From Cyathus striatus (lineage: Eukaryota > Basidiomycota > Agaricomycetes > Agaricales > Nidulariaceae), in NCBI GenBank assembly GCA_025738555.1, contig JAOVFP010000010.1:1178001-1242000 (forward strand): DNA of 64,000 bases, read 5' to 3'. Numbering within the stretch: position 1 is the stretch's first letter; the number at the start of each line of letters is the position of its first letter. The notes below the pieces were generated by a model. That model was given only the letters and a program-made list of their open reading frames with translations, made no database searches and had not been told where the DNA came from. Below are positions 24,641-37,104 of the stretch, piece after piece. The translations under genes and the position numbers were made by a program.

Positions 24641-25072
24641 ATCAACGAAAACCGCTGTGATGAGCTAGGTGAGATATTCAACTCTAGTCACAGGCATGGT
24701 AGTTTAACTTACCACTAGCAGTAACGGAGGACTGCGGTCACTTCACTCGCTCTGCTCTGCTCCGTAAAGGTTCTTATCGATCATAAGAATATGAAATCCA
24801 ACTGAATTGCTCACAATTTTATTGAATAGACTGCAACAAATCCGGTCTGGTCCCTCTTCAATATAATAACCAATTCCACAATTCGTCAATGCCAACGGCT
24901 TTGATTTCAGACAAACGCAAAGATGGGACCACAAGCCCTGTGCGGCCCGGGTTCGGTTCGCCAAGATCTCCCATATTCAGCGGATACTTAAGAAAATGGG
25001 GTAGTACAGAATATATAAGTAGTAAATCTTACAGCTAATCAATTTCATAAATGCACAAAAAATAATATTCTC
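24641..25072. other. Intergenic region
   Basis: Separates the 5' end of the F-box gene from the 3' end of RQC1/TCF25. No gene signal is seen. Confidence 0.5.
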
Positions 25073-28063
25073 CTAATCAACACCCAATGTGTCCGCCGGC
25101 TCCTCATCAGACGAAGAGTCCTCTTCGGGTTGAGGAGTGCGACCGAAGAAGCGGCCAAGAATGTTTCGGATCGCACGAGGCATAGGCTATAGCGAATGAA
25201 ACGTCAACATAACACAGAGAAAAACTAAAAAAAAAAACGACATACAGAGATTTCCTCTTCGTCTTCCTCGTCTGTCTGCTCCCCTTCTTCATTCACAAAC
25301 TCCTCATCTTCCTCATGGTCTCTGTTCTCCACATCTCCTTCCACACCACGATCACCACCTTCGTCTGCGCCAAACGCAAACCCACCCGGCATATCCATAT
25401 CACCTCCATCCACCTCGTCCTGATCATTGTCAATGACCTGCATCATCATCATGTCCTCCACCATCTCAGGAGGCAACTGCGCAATAGCCTGCGCAAAGTG
25501 CACAATTCCCCCAGGGAACCGCTCCCACAGCGCCGGATGGGCATCGAAGAAAGCTCTAAGCTGCTCACGGAATCCAGGATCAGGAACCATCTGTGCCAGC
25601 TGTCGACCTTCCAGCTCTTGCTGTCGTCGCGTCGGCCTCCTTCGTGCATGGGTAGATTCGAACGCAACGACGTCTGCGAAGTACGTCTCGTTGTACTCTG
25701 ATATCATTGTTGCGGGTGGGAGTGGGTCGCAGGAGAGACTCTTCGCTTGGAGCACTTCTCGGGGGATGAAGGAGAATAGACGACGATAGGTCGCTTCGAG
25801 GACCATTACGTGCCTGTAGACGGCATGTCGTAGAGATTCAGAGGAAGTATACATGTCTAGCATGGATTGCCTGCGAGTAGAGGGAGGGAGGGAAGATAGC
25901 ATAGAAGGAGGGAGAGCAGAAGATACGGTAGACTGGAACCATGCTACGTGTGCGGGTTGTTTCCATATCGATGACGAACGCTGTGCGTAGAGGTGAGAGA
26001 GAAGATGCAGGATTGATTCGGCAGGCTTTAAGCCCCTGGTAGATCATGAGCTAACGTATTAGAGCATAGAATAATGAGAATACGTACATCCCATCCGTCT
26101 CAATCTTGAAATCCTTATGTGCTCTCACATGTCCTGGTATCGATGCTTCAATCTTGTCAGCCAGCAGGGGAACCACAGACGGAAAGTCGAAAATGGCTTG
26201 CTTAAGCACTTCCGTGCTCTTCTCATGCTCCTAACCCCACATCACGATCAGCAGTTACGCTCGACCCACATAAGGACTAAAGACAGACCTTATCTCCTTT
26301 CGCCTCCTCATTCATCCACATCCCCAACGCTCTAGCATATGTCCATCCAGGCAACAAACACGGATCCATCCTCATCGCGCCCTTCTCCTTCTCCCCCGCA
26401 AGTTGATGGCTCCTTCTCGCATTGAACCACGCCCAAGCATCCAGCAACCACTTCTGCGTTCCAGCCCTCAGTGCGAGCATATCGAGATGCAGCAATGCGC
26501 CATGAGGATCGTCCCATGGGTCTAATCCATACAACAGTTTCGCGAACTCGAAGGAGGTGCGTGCGCAGCCGCGTCGGTTGAGATCCCTGTGGTGTTCGGG
26601 TAGGTAAGTCTGTATACATGGAAGAGGGGAGGGGGCTTACACTACTACACGGTGTATAGCGAGGAAGAAGGGACGGTTTTCTACTTGGTCGAAGTCGAGC
26701 CTGTTGAGCCCGCTTGCGAAGGTGAAGGAACCGACGAAGGCGCGCTCGTACGTGAACATGGCACGGTCGAGGAAGTCAGAGGCTGGGACATGTTCTACGT
26801 AGAGAGAAGGTCAACAGGGCATGGAGGGTCGAGCCAAGAACAGCAGACCTTCGCGATGACGGTATACTTCTGACAGCTGAAGAAGCGTATCAGCATGCCA
26901 TGGTAGAGAACTAATGAGATCCCAGAATCCTTGAGGATCTGAAAACGAGGCCCATTAACACCCCTCTAACACCATAGTGAAGGAGAGCAGAACACACCTC
27001 CCGAAAGCACAGTAGCCATAAACCTCTTCGTGAAAGCTTTGTACTTCTTACTATACTCCACAGTCCACCATCGATCACTCTCATCACCACCATCACCCAC
27101 CGTCCACGCTCTCCTAGCCTTCCTAGTTTCAACTTCTTCATGCGTCAACAGCCTCAGCGACAGCCCTTCTCTCCCGCGTGCATTCCACCAACCAGGCTTC
27201 GGCTTGGTCAGGTTCGACTTTATAGAGGCATTCTGAGCTTTCAATGCAGCAGCCTGCCTGCGAGAGAAATTCGTAGACGTCTCAGCTGCCGATGTGGACT
27301 GGACAACGCGCGAGCCGAAGAATTTTCGCAGCTCAGCGTCAGCGTCGAGATATTGTAGTGAGACGGAGAGAAGGGCGGGGAGGGTGGTACCAGTCGATGA
27401 CGAGGCATGCGCTGCGGCTGGGGAGGCAGTGGGAACCGATCTGCTGGCAAGTTAGACGGAAGGGTATAATGGTGATGAAGGAAGAAGGGTGACGTACACT
27501 CCGAGCTCTTTCAGTGCCTTGTCGACCTCATCTTCTGCAGCTTCCTTCTGCTTCTCCTTCGCGCGTGCCTTTTTGAGAGCTTTTCGCTCGCTTTTGGATA
27601 TTGAAGGTGGCTCTGGAACTGGGGCTGTGGTTTTTGAAGGTTGTGGCGAGGGTGAAGCCGTAGGGTCTGTTGTTATGGCTGACTGTGCTGGTTTCTTCTT
27701 CTTCTTCTTCGACTATAGTTTCAACATGTCGTTAGAAAGAGAGCATGAGTACGAAGCAAGGACGCACCTTCTTTGACTTTGACCCCTTCACCTTCGATGT
27801 CTCTTCCTCACTCTCCTCGTCATCGTCGCCGGCCATGTCATTCATGAGTAACTATATAACGAAAGCAAAGTTAGTTACTCAATCGTTCGAGTTAGTTATA
27901 CGTAACTCACACTTGAAAAGCCTCCTCCAGTTTTAACGTCACGTTCTGGAAACCCTTCCTCCTCCTCGCCACTATCCACCTTCAGATCCTTGCCGAGCGA
28001 TCCTGATAACGCCTCGAGCTCCTCGAGCTCTCTTTGCTGGCGTTTGTTAAGCCTTGGTGGCAT
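25073..28063 (-). CDS. RQC1: RQC1/TCF25-family ribosome quality control protein
   Basis: Predicted 827-residue orthologue of yeast Rqc1 / animal TCF25, a component of the ribosome-associated quality control complex that handles stalled nascent chains on 60S subunits. Ten exons: 28063-27911, 27851-27768, 27712-27498, 27440-26998, 26938-26849, 26794-26641, 26586-26289, 26230-26088, 26035-25246 and 25186-25073; total 2484 bases in frame. The N-terminus is acidic and lysine-rich (MPPRLNKRQQREL, SKKSKKKKK). The core has YLDADAELRKFFGSR, WHADTLLQLSEVYRHREG, NRLDFDQVENRPFFLAIHR, NRRGCARTSFEFAKLLYGLD and LHLLSHLYAQRS. The C-terminus is strongly acidic. Coding GC is visibly higher than in neighbouring genes, consistent with a conserved housekeeping gene. 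This is the most clearly orthologous gene in the window. Confidence 0.93.
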
Positions 28064-28423
28064 AAGTAAGTAAGTATAGGTTGTGAGTAGACTTAGGCTG
28101 GGATAGTAAAATGAGGATGCGGATGGAGGTTAGATTAAGGTGTGAGTGGCGGTTCCGGTTAGGTCTGACTGGATCAGAATAAGCGTCGGAGATCTTGCTA
28201 TCACCGACTACAGCCGACGAAAACATCGGGGACCCACTGTCATCGCTTCGCTTTGTGGCTATGTTGCAAGAACAAAGCAATTTCTTACGATTACAGCTTA
28301 AATACAGCTCACCTTCGTACGCTTCCCATCAACTTCTCATCTCTTTATCCTGAAGGTAAGACGCAAAAAGTCAATGGAAAATGCCAGCTCACTAGATAAT
28401 ACAGCCCAACAGCAGATCCTCAC
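28064..28423. promoter_or_regulatory. Divergent intergenic region between RQC1 and an F-box gene
   Basis: About 360 bases separate the start codons of RQC1 (minus) and the F-box gene (plus), so both promoters must lie here or be shared. No specific motif is clear. Confidence 0.4.
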
Positions 28424-29766
28424 ATGTTCTCAACGTCTCTTTGGCACCGGGTCCCAATCGAAATAACTGACCTAATCATCGATGAAGTATCGCTGCTAGA
28501 TGATGGCTTTGCTTCCCTCAAATCCTGTGCGTTGACATGTCGGGAATTCGTAAGGCCAGCGCAACGCAGCCTATTCCACAGCATCGACTTCATATGTCAT
28601 AATGAATCTCATCACCCATCATCGATATGCTCGCGATTGCACAACGTATTAACGACCTCTCCAAAGCTTGCGCTGTATGTTCGTGAAGTTTACATATACG
28701 AAGACAACGACCTGCTCTACTTTGTTTCCCAGCCAACACTTCTTACAGTGCTTCGCATGTTTACGAACATGAAAGACTTTAGTTTGTTATTTATAGAGCA
28801 TGCTTACAACTGGGAAGACCTGACTCCCGAATTCAAATACGAAATCATCGCAATTTTGTCCTCTTCACAGGTTTCGGATCTAGGTCTTCAAAACATATAT
28901 AATCTTCCGTCTATATTCGCAAGAATCATTATGGGCATTTCCAGGGTGACACTTTGCGAGATTGAATTCGGAGATCGGGAGTACGTGCCACTTCAGCTGG
29001 TCGTGAAGCCGCAGACTTGCATTCTAGAAGATTTAGTCATTTCCTACGTGCTACTCCGCACATCAAAACCCTTAATGGATGGTCTGCTACTACCTTACTG
29101 CACGCTGAAAACCCTGTCTATATCTGAGAGCCCTCTAGCTGTCGAGTCAGAGTATATTTCGACGGTGTTGGAAATTATAACGCGACATCGTAAGTCTCTA
29201 ACTGTACTCACCTTACCACTCGGACGCCGACATCGAGGAGGTATGTCTATATACAGCCCTGAATGCGTTGTCATAAAACTAAATTTCTGATTGTATGTCT
29301 AAAAGTCAAGAATGAACTCACGTTAAAGCTTGACATCGGGATCTTGTTGCATCTCCAAGTTATCAAGCTCAACGCGATGCTGGAATTCAGCAATGGTGGC
29401 AGTGTCTTAGACTCCATTGAGCAGCTCCTATCGAAAGCACGAGCAGACAATGTCATCCAGCAAATTATTATTCACCCCCTATTTGATCGTTGCTTTATCT
29501 TAGAATCTAGTCAATCTATCTGGACGGGTCTGGATGCGCTGTGGTCTGGAGAGCAATTCCCACATCTCCAAAAAGTATATTTCGTGTATACGCCTCTGAG
29601 GGCTTATCAGACATTGATGGAGGGGGAGCCCAAATCTGCAGGTAACTTGAGATTACTTCTAAATGACTGCCTTCCAAAGACACAGGAAAAAGGTCTATTG
29701 GATATATACTTAGATACGTCAGATGGTCCATTCATATTCCCACCACTTCCTCCTAGTAGAATTTAG
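28424..29766 (+). CDS. F-box protein, intact first copy of a tandem family
   Basis: Predicted 425-residue protein. Exons 28424-29240 and 29306-29766, total 1278 bases. The N-terminus has the F-box pattern VPIEITDLIIDEVSLLDD followed by LKSCALTCREFVRPAQRSLFHSI. The rest has leucine-rich spacing, ending FPPLPPSRI. The role is probably as a substrate adaptor of an SCF ubiquitin ligase (family knowledge). The gene has two downstream tandem copies in the same orientation that are broken (30299-31662 and 32154-32510). It is the only copy with an uninterrupted frame. Confidence 0.85.
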
Positions 29767-30298
29767 TATATATAGGTATCGAATGAACATTGATGATGTA
29801 TGGCTATGAACCATTCTTTCGCATCAAGTTCTTTTCGCCAATCAGCCCCATTTACATTTGTTTTTCACCGGCGCAGCCTCCAAGAAGAATTCTTCATTCG
29901 TCTGTTCCATATGCTGTGTATGGGCGGTGATGTGTGGGTAACCATTAAGGCCCCCGGATAAGGTTTTCAGCAGCCCAACTATAGCTTGTGGACGATGTAC
30001 TTAATAGGCCATGTTGGCACCGGTAGACTATGGTAAATACATCACCCTTCACGCGCACGCGTCATAATTATAGTGCTGAGTACTGAGTGACGTCCGTTGA
30101 TCTTGGCTTGATCTAGGCTCTCGCTTCATCGACATCGTTCAAGACACGTACCAAGCTTCAAGAAAAAACAAAGCCTAAAAAAGCGATTTCTTATCCAAGC
30201 TCCAACGCTCTCTGTCTCTTCAACATTCTGGGGGTGAGAGACAGGATTCATCCATTACCAAAAGCTCACTAGGTATCACCCAAACCATAGATCTTCCC
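29767..30298. other. Spacer of the F-box tandem duplication
   Basis: A block around 29828-29955 (CATCAAGTTCTTTTCGCCAATC, ATTCATTCGTCT..., ATGCTGTG...GGCGGTGATGT) recurs diverged at about 31856-31985. The duplication unit therefore included 3' flank as well as the gene. No other feature. Confidence 0.55.
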
Positions 30299-31662
30299 AT
30301 GTTCTCAATATCTCTCCCCCAGTTCCCACCAGAAATAACCAACTTAATCATCAAAGAAGTATCGCTGCTATATGATCACTGTTCTTCCCTCAAATCCTGT
30401 GCGTTGACATGTCGGGAATTCTTATGGCCAGTGTAGCATCACCTATTCCACAGAATCAACCTCATATGTGATTTTGATGAATATAATGATACATCAGTGA
30501 TATACTTGCGATTGCAGAGCGTATTGATGGCCTCTCCGAAGCTTGCGCTATATATTCATGAAGTATACATATGCGATGACAACGACATGCTCTACTTTGT
30601 TTCCCAGCCAACACTTCCTACAGTACTTCACATGTTTACCAACATGACTTACTTTCATATGTTATTCATAGAAATTTACGTGTTCAACTGGGATGATTTG
30701 ACTCCTGAATTTAGATATGAAATCATTGCAATCTTGTCCTCGTTGCTGATTTCGAACTTATGTCTACAAAATATGTAATCTTCCGTCTATATTCGCAAGG
30801 ATCGTTATGGGCATTTCCACAGTCACCCTTTTGGGAATTGAATTCAGAGATCAGGAGTACGCACCACTTCAACTGGTTGTCAAACCGCAGACTTGTATTC
30901 TAAAAGATCTAGCCATTCTCCATGCATCAAAGCCCTCAGTGGATGGCCTGCTATTACCGTACTGCACACTGAAAACCCTTTCCCTCTCCGAGGGCCCTTT
31001 AGGTATCAAATTAGAAAATATTTTGACGGGATTGCCAATTATAACACGACATTATGAATCACTCACAATGCTCACGTTACCGCTCGGGCGCCTACATGAA
31101 CGAGGTAAGTCTATATACAATCCTGAACATGCTGCCATAAAACTAAATTCCTGATTGTATGTCTAAAAGTCAAGGACGAGATCAAGTTAAAGCTTGACAT
31201 TAGAATCTTATCGCATCTTCAAGTTATCAGGCTTAACACGATGCTGGAAATCGGTAATGGCGGCAGTGCTTTAAGCTCAATTAGACAGCTTTTATCTAAA
31301 GCAACCAGACAACATCATCCAGCAAATTATTATTCACGCAGTATTTTATTGTCACTCATCCTTAGAATCCAGTCAATCTACGTGAAAAAATGTGGACACG
31401 CTGTGGTCTGGAACGCAATTCACATATCTCCGGAGTGTTTATTTCGTATTTACGCCTTGGTGGGATTACTATAGTCATATTCTGACATTGATGCCTGGGG
31501 AGCAGGAATAGAAACCTAAAACTACAGATAGGTTAAGATTAATTCTGAACGACTGTCTTCCGAAGACACATGTGAAGTCAGGGTCTATTAGATATATATG
31601 TAAATACATTAGATGGTCCATTCATATTCCTACCACTTCCTCAGGCTCCTAGTAGAATTTAG
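30299..31662 (+). pseudogene. F-box pseudogene, second tandem copy
   Basis: Clearly homologous to 28424-29766 along its whole length, including the intron position and the tail before the stop (31660-31662). The ATG at 30299 opens an F-box frame that ends at a TAG near 30435, within the F-box. Further lesions: a frameshift giving TAA at about 30776 where the intact copy reads NIYNLP, and a frameshift in exon 2 after about 31300. It is unlikely to make an F-box protein. Confidence 0.85.
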
Positions 31663-32153
31663 TACATATAGCTATCAAATGCCTTTTCATGTGATTTATC
31701 TCTTGTGGAAGATTGGTGCGATCTGACACCTCAAGAAGATTCAATATTGAAGGTGTATGACATTGTACAAGTATAGTACAGTGAACAAAATCGGCATCCA
31801 GTGCTGGCCAAGGTGACCAAGGCCTTAGCTCGCTTTCTTCAGAGTCATTTTCACATCAAGCTCTTTTTGCCAATCGCTCTCCTTTGCATATTTTCATTGG
31901 TGCAAGAAAAATCATTCGTCTTTCTGACTTTCACACCTCTCTATTGCTTTACTCCACATGCTGTGCAAGGGCTGTGATGTATGTGTATAACTATTAATCG
32001 ATCATCAGTAGCTTTGTATAAATATCTGCACCCCGCCATTACTCAGTACTGCTCCTCACATCATCGTGAACTGCCAAAGTCTATAGGTGAGAGATATACT
32101 CTCAAGTGATGTAGTACTTAACAGACTTCTGCCCAGGAGTTGTTGGCCTCTGG

Positions 32154-32510
32154 ATGACCTCAGCACACTGTGTCTGGTTTCAGACTCTTGATATAATTGA
32201 ACCTATTCTCCACGAGGTAGCATTACTAAACGGCCGTTTTGCTACCATTCAGGCTTGCACCTTGACATGCCAGAACTTTCTTGATACATCAAGGCACCAC
32301 CTGTTTAACTCAGTCTATCTGAATGCCAATGCTCAGGGCTCATATTCATATTAGTGCTTCCATAGTGTGCTCAATGCATCTCCAGAAATAGTACTCTATG
32401 TCTATGAAATTATGATTGGGGATACCCACCTCAAGCTGAATGAAGACACATGCTTATTCTCTCAGCCCTATCTTTCTGGCATGCTTCACATGTTTAAGTG
32501 CCATTAAGTA
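32154..32510 (+). pseudogene. F-box pseudogene, third and most decayed copy
   Basis: An F-box-like frame begins at 32154 (DIIEPILHEVALLN, ACTLTCQNFLDTSRHHLFNSV) and stops at about 32354. Related sequence continues in another frame (EIMIGDTHLKLNEDTCLFSQP, LSGMLHMF) until a TAA near 32507. Nothing after that matches the intact copy, so it is truncated as well as frameshifted. Confidence 0.7.
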
Positions 32511-32689
32511 ATGGTTCGCTAATAATTCCTCTCTTGATGGCAAACAAGTCTTGTATTACTTGGCACGCGAAGATAAGAATAGATGTCTATTTACTACTTA
32601 TGGGTTCTTTCCTGTCTTGGAATGACCTGTAAATCGCGCTGTCTATAAGTTAGACCAGACATATAATTACAGATGTTTGATGTATCAAA

Positions 32690-34402
32690 CTTACAGTGTC
32701 GCTTGCTTCTCCGCTACGAGCGGGAAATGTTGATCTCACTGGACTGCTTTGCGGACTGTGATCTAAAATATCACTCCACAGCGTATCAAGCTCAATGCCG
32801 TCCGTTTGCTCACGTCCGGAGTACGTACTATGCGAATACCGCATGGTGCTGGTGGTTTGCGTGGAATAAATTCCTATGTCGTTGCTCTGATGCAAGTTGA
32901 GCATTATACGAGACATCATGGTAACCGATATGCTATCAATACCTATTTGTCAGTCTTGACTTATTCACTGATCAACATGATATGGCTGTACAATACCTGC
33001 TAGAAAATGTTGACAATGCACCGCGAAGAAATAGCTATGCATGTCACAATGTCAGAATACACGAAGTACCCATGGTTGCAGTTTAGACGTACGCCACAGA
33101 GCTGTACATTAAGGTGAGATATGTACAATTAAGAGTAATGTAAAGTATCTCTCACATAAAACGTCAGGATATTCGATAGATTTGCCAATGCCATTGCACT
33201 GTCAAAGATGGAAGGTAGAATCTAAAAGGGTATCGGTAAAAACGTACGCATAATATGTAGCACCTATCAAATATAAGTTATTAGGAGACATGGATAATCG
33301 AAGAAGCTACCATCTCTGAGGATTAATGAAAGAAGAGGGATGCGTATTCCTGTAGCTCTATGATCTCTTCTTGTTGTCCAAGTCCTATATAAAATGAAAC
33401 TGAAAACCATAGTGTCGTATATCATCAGGGCTTCCCACGCAGACGCAATGTCTGCAGGAAGTGGTTAGAAATGGATAGAAGTGGTAATAATATATGTATT
33501 ACGAATAGCACTAGAATAACGAGAGCTCTTATTATGAGAACAGCGAAAGATGATTGCTTGCTCACGTTTCTTCTGTTACTCCTACATGGCACCCTGGTCC
33601 TGGTTGAGAATCAATGCCCTTCTGACCAATTAGAGACCACTGGACAATGTATGAGCAGTATATAGCCGTAGGCATTGAAATGAGGCTTACGCATGTAATT
33701 ATAAAGAGAACCGCGCCGCTGCCAACCAAACAAGCCAATATTCGAATTGAACGACCGAAGAGAGCATATATCCGAAGTGCAAGGAGAACTTGTTTCATTG
33801 AGGCATTAGTTCAAATGGTTGGTGTTTAGCTTGAACGCACTACAAACAACGACTTGATTTAGTACAAGAAGAAGTTCCCAAAGGAAGTTATATGCTTTGC
33901 AACTAAGCAGTTTTCTTATAGTTAACTCCCATCTTTATTTGCTCTTCCAGTTACGTACCTCTGTTGTAGTAGATTATTAGTTGCTTCAAAATGTATAAAA
34001 GTCGAAAGCTATAAGACGTACAGCATCTGGTATTGTCGTAAAGCTTAAAATAATTACCACCAAATTCCCAAAAAATGCAAAGTAACGGTTTAGGAAAAAC
34101 CAGAAAGTGCTGGGCCCCTTTGGACGCCTCCAGAGATAATTGATTTCGTCGCCTGCGAAGTGGTGGGATGACAGTGCATTGATGTAAGTATTTCTCTTAC
34201 CAGTCGTTATAAGGTGATCATAATACTGAATAGCTTTACCGCGTAGAAGGTTAGCATTACAACAAAAGAAGAACGTGGATAACACTAACAGAGTGCGAGG
34301 ATGTGAAGAAAGTTTAGGGTAAAACTATGAATATCTATTAGCATTTGGTCCTGCACATATTATAACTCCCACCGACATCTCTTGAGTGGTTTCAATATTC
34401 AT
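32690..34402 (-). CDS. DUF6533 family multi-pass membrane protein
   Basis: Mushroom-expanded membrane protein family of unknown function with about seven hydrophobic segments. Segments recognised in order on the minus strand: an ATG at 34402 with NANRYS, QYYDHLITTGDEINYLWRRPK and FWFFLNRYFAFFGN (about 34240-34013), CKAYNFLWELLLVLNQVVVC (about 33910), LLALRIYALFGRSIRILAC (about 33793), AWEALMIYDTMVFSF and TRRDHRATGIRIPLLSLILRDG (about 33440-33310), ATYYAAMALANLSNILTFY, a 9-base exon encoding LCG, LFLRGALSTFSSS, and SVTMMSRIMLNLHQ running to about 32690. Most junctions keep frame. Two remain open: the first exon boundary, and the junction after FTTIPDA, where the only frame-keeping solution I found is a 2-base exon near 33960. 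The 3' end is also unresolved. Convergent with the F-box pseudogenes. Confidence 0.75.
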
Positions 34403-35938
34403 GTTTTCCAAGTTGTCCATCACCTGGCGAAACGTAGGGGATAAAGAACACCAATTTCAATGGGCACTGGAGCAGAGTGAGATGACACAGAACGCAAGCT
34501 GGATATTTCCACATGCCTTTAAGGATACCCTGGATAGAGTTGATCATGAACATGAATCTCCACTTTCTGGCTCGCGTAGGGATTCAGAACGAAGATCAAA
34601 CTTTCTTTTGACAGGTGAGATGTTGGCATGCGTATCAAGAAGAGAAGACATTCAAGATGATCACATGATGTGGATAGCGTTCGATCCTCTGAATTTTTAG
34701 ACAAAAGTACTCTGGTATCTATTCAGCATGTCTTCGTTGCTATTCAAATTATTCTTACACACCCGCAGCACCTTCAGCGCTTGGATTAGAGACGAACATA
34801 GCTTTATTATAGATATTTTCTTTCCCGTGGATGTATAACATTCCTCCAGTCGGATTCTCAGGCTTAAAATCAAGTCCTTAGACTATAGTTAGTATGTAGA
34901 AAGTAAATCAAAATGATCCGCAGAAAGTTCAACATTCAACGCAAAACAATCATCAAGGTCTCGGAAATCTGTCGAGAACGTACCTCGAGACGCCACAATC
35001 CTGTTAACACCACTCCCACAGGAGCTCATACCTAGACTTCATAAGCTCTTAGATACTCCAAATATACTAATACGCTATACCGAAGGCGATGTCGGGAAGC
35101 CACTAATAGGATGGGGCTTTAAATAAGTAAAATTCCGTCATAACAACGCTTCTGATCAACGGCGAGCAGAGAAACGTACGCAGTACGGGAGTTGTTGATA
35201 GGTTTTCAATCCAGGTACAGGGGTATGAAGGGGACTTAGTGCTAGAAAAACGTAGAGGGGAAAAGGGGCACCACAATTTTCTTGGGTGCTCGGAACGGAG
35301 GGTTCCACCCCATATCTGGTATACGGGTGCACAGTAGAAGTCCGAAGGAAAACAGGGCATTAATGAGGTAAAGACAATGCATGGACACCTGACCACCGAT
35401 TAAAAATATGTATGAATCCGGGCCCTGACATGTACTGCCAAAAGAAGCGTGCAAGAGGCAAGAAATTGGGTGAAGAGGCCCGACAGGGGACGTTGAACGA
35501 CTTGTTGCTAGCGAAAAACAACGCGTATGGAAGAATTCCTTCTCATCCGAGCTCCGGTATAACTAAAGTTGGTCATGGATCACCACTACGATGATGAATG
35601 AACGGAATATAGATGAAACCACTAACCTCTCCCCTAAGAGAACTGACCTTACTGGGCAAAAAAAAACAGCCCTCTATTTAGATCATTTGATAAGTGGGTC
35701 CTGGCATATTGGACTTTGTCGATCATACTCACACGACAGAGAAGTAAGCTATGTTTATCAGTAGATAGACAGTGGTAACAGAGAGCATAGCCAATGAAGC
35801 TGCGGGTTTGATGATCCCGACAATTTCGGATCTCCGAGAGAGCATAGTTTACGTTCGGCACCCAACGAATAACATATTATTTCTGTTCATTAAAGAGTTC
35901 GGTCCTCAGATTCTCTATCGTTGAAATCTTCTCCTTCG
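34403..35938. other. Intergenic region, no gene recognised
   Basis: Upstream of the DUF6533 gene. A plus-strand frame at about 34386-34700 (from a GTG) and several minus-strand frames at 35103-35454 overlap each other and match no family I know. No repeat structure was noticed. Confidence 0.45.
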
Positions 35939-37104
35939 CCATACTACAGTTGGGGCCACATGAACACCACCAACTTTTTTCAACTTTTTGGCTGATTTTT
36001 TCCCACACCCCAAATGCCTTCTGGCCTCCGAAAACCATCGGAATAGCATATTTCAAGGGTCTGCTTTTGATTTCCACGAGCCGATTTCTCACAAACTGAT
36101 TTTTTGTATTTTTGACCCTAAAATTTGGCGTACAGCCGAAAAAAACAGGTAAAATCTCGGAAAATTCGTTTTGGCATCCTTTCATTAATCTAGTTATGAT
36201 TCCGTTAAAATAATTCCCGCCGGAGTACTCGTTCCAGTGCTAAAAAAAGCCTAAGTAGCTGAACATACCTGTAGTATACATCGTGAAAAATGCTCAAAAA
36301 TGCTATAAAATGTGTTAAATCTTGCTCAAATGTTTTCTAGAGTAACACTGTAACAACAGCTGCATAAATCAGAAATTTCAGCAGATTTCATGTGAATACT
36401 AGGTATTATACTACACTATTAAGAAGTGTGTAACTAATTAGTACTGCATACTAATTGCTACAAACTGTAAAGCAATATTAGACAATTATTTGATTCTTGA
36501 CAAGTCATATATAGCTTCATTATAAATACCATACTGATGAGGACTTCACAACATTGAAAAAATTCTGAGCCTTGAGGTGCCTATCAAGAATATTGAAGCA
36601 GCAACTAGTGGAGTAGATCAATTGTCAATGCATATATTCCCCTCTGTAGGGGTTCAGCACGCACCAAGCTAATAGCCTTAGTCAGCAACCTCTGATGTGT
36701 CAGCATGGAAGCATTTCTTTGTTTGGCGCTTTAAAGAAGAATGCTTGTAATTGGCTTGTAAGTGCATATACTACTTATTATGTATGTAATTTTACATTTG
36801 AATACATAGGTTTGAGCCATTTTGAGCCGAAGATTGAGTTTCAAGACACGTTTTAGTTCTTTCCTATGCCGTGAAAGGTTGGTGATAGGGTCCATGTCCT
36901 AACTCAGGTAGATTTGGACCCTGTAACATGTCGATTTTTTGGTCAAAAATTTTGGCGCGCCTATTTTCTCGTGGGAATCTCCTGAAAACATCGTTTTTGG
37001 ACGTTTCTGACGTTGCTGATTCTGAATCTGAAGTCCGTTTGTGCCCAAAAATTCTCATTGTCGAGATATAAGATTGGTGGGGTTCATGTGGCCCCAACTG
37101 TATG
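35939..37104. mobile_element. TIR element of about 1.2 kb without recognisable transposase
   Basis: The left end CATACTACAGTTGGGGCCAC (and on into ATGAACACCACCAA) is inverted at the right end (TTGGTGGGGTTCATG then TGGCCCCAACTGTATG, ending 37104). With one 3-base gap and few mismatches the arms match for about 30 bases. The interior is AT-rich and has frames on the minus strand (35877-36185) but nothing like a transposase. No target duplication is obvious. Probably a non-autonomous DNA transposon. Confidence 0.65.

Noticed and set aside
34386..34700. 104-codon plus-strand frame beginning with GTG
   Set aside because: Not an ATG start, unrecognised product, and overlaps the promoter of the DUF6533 gene.
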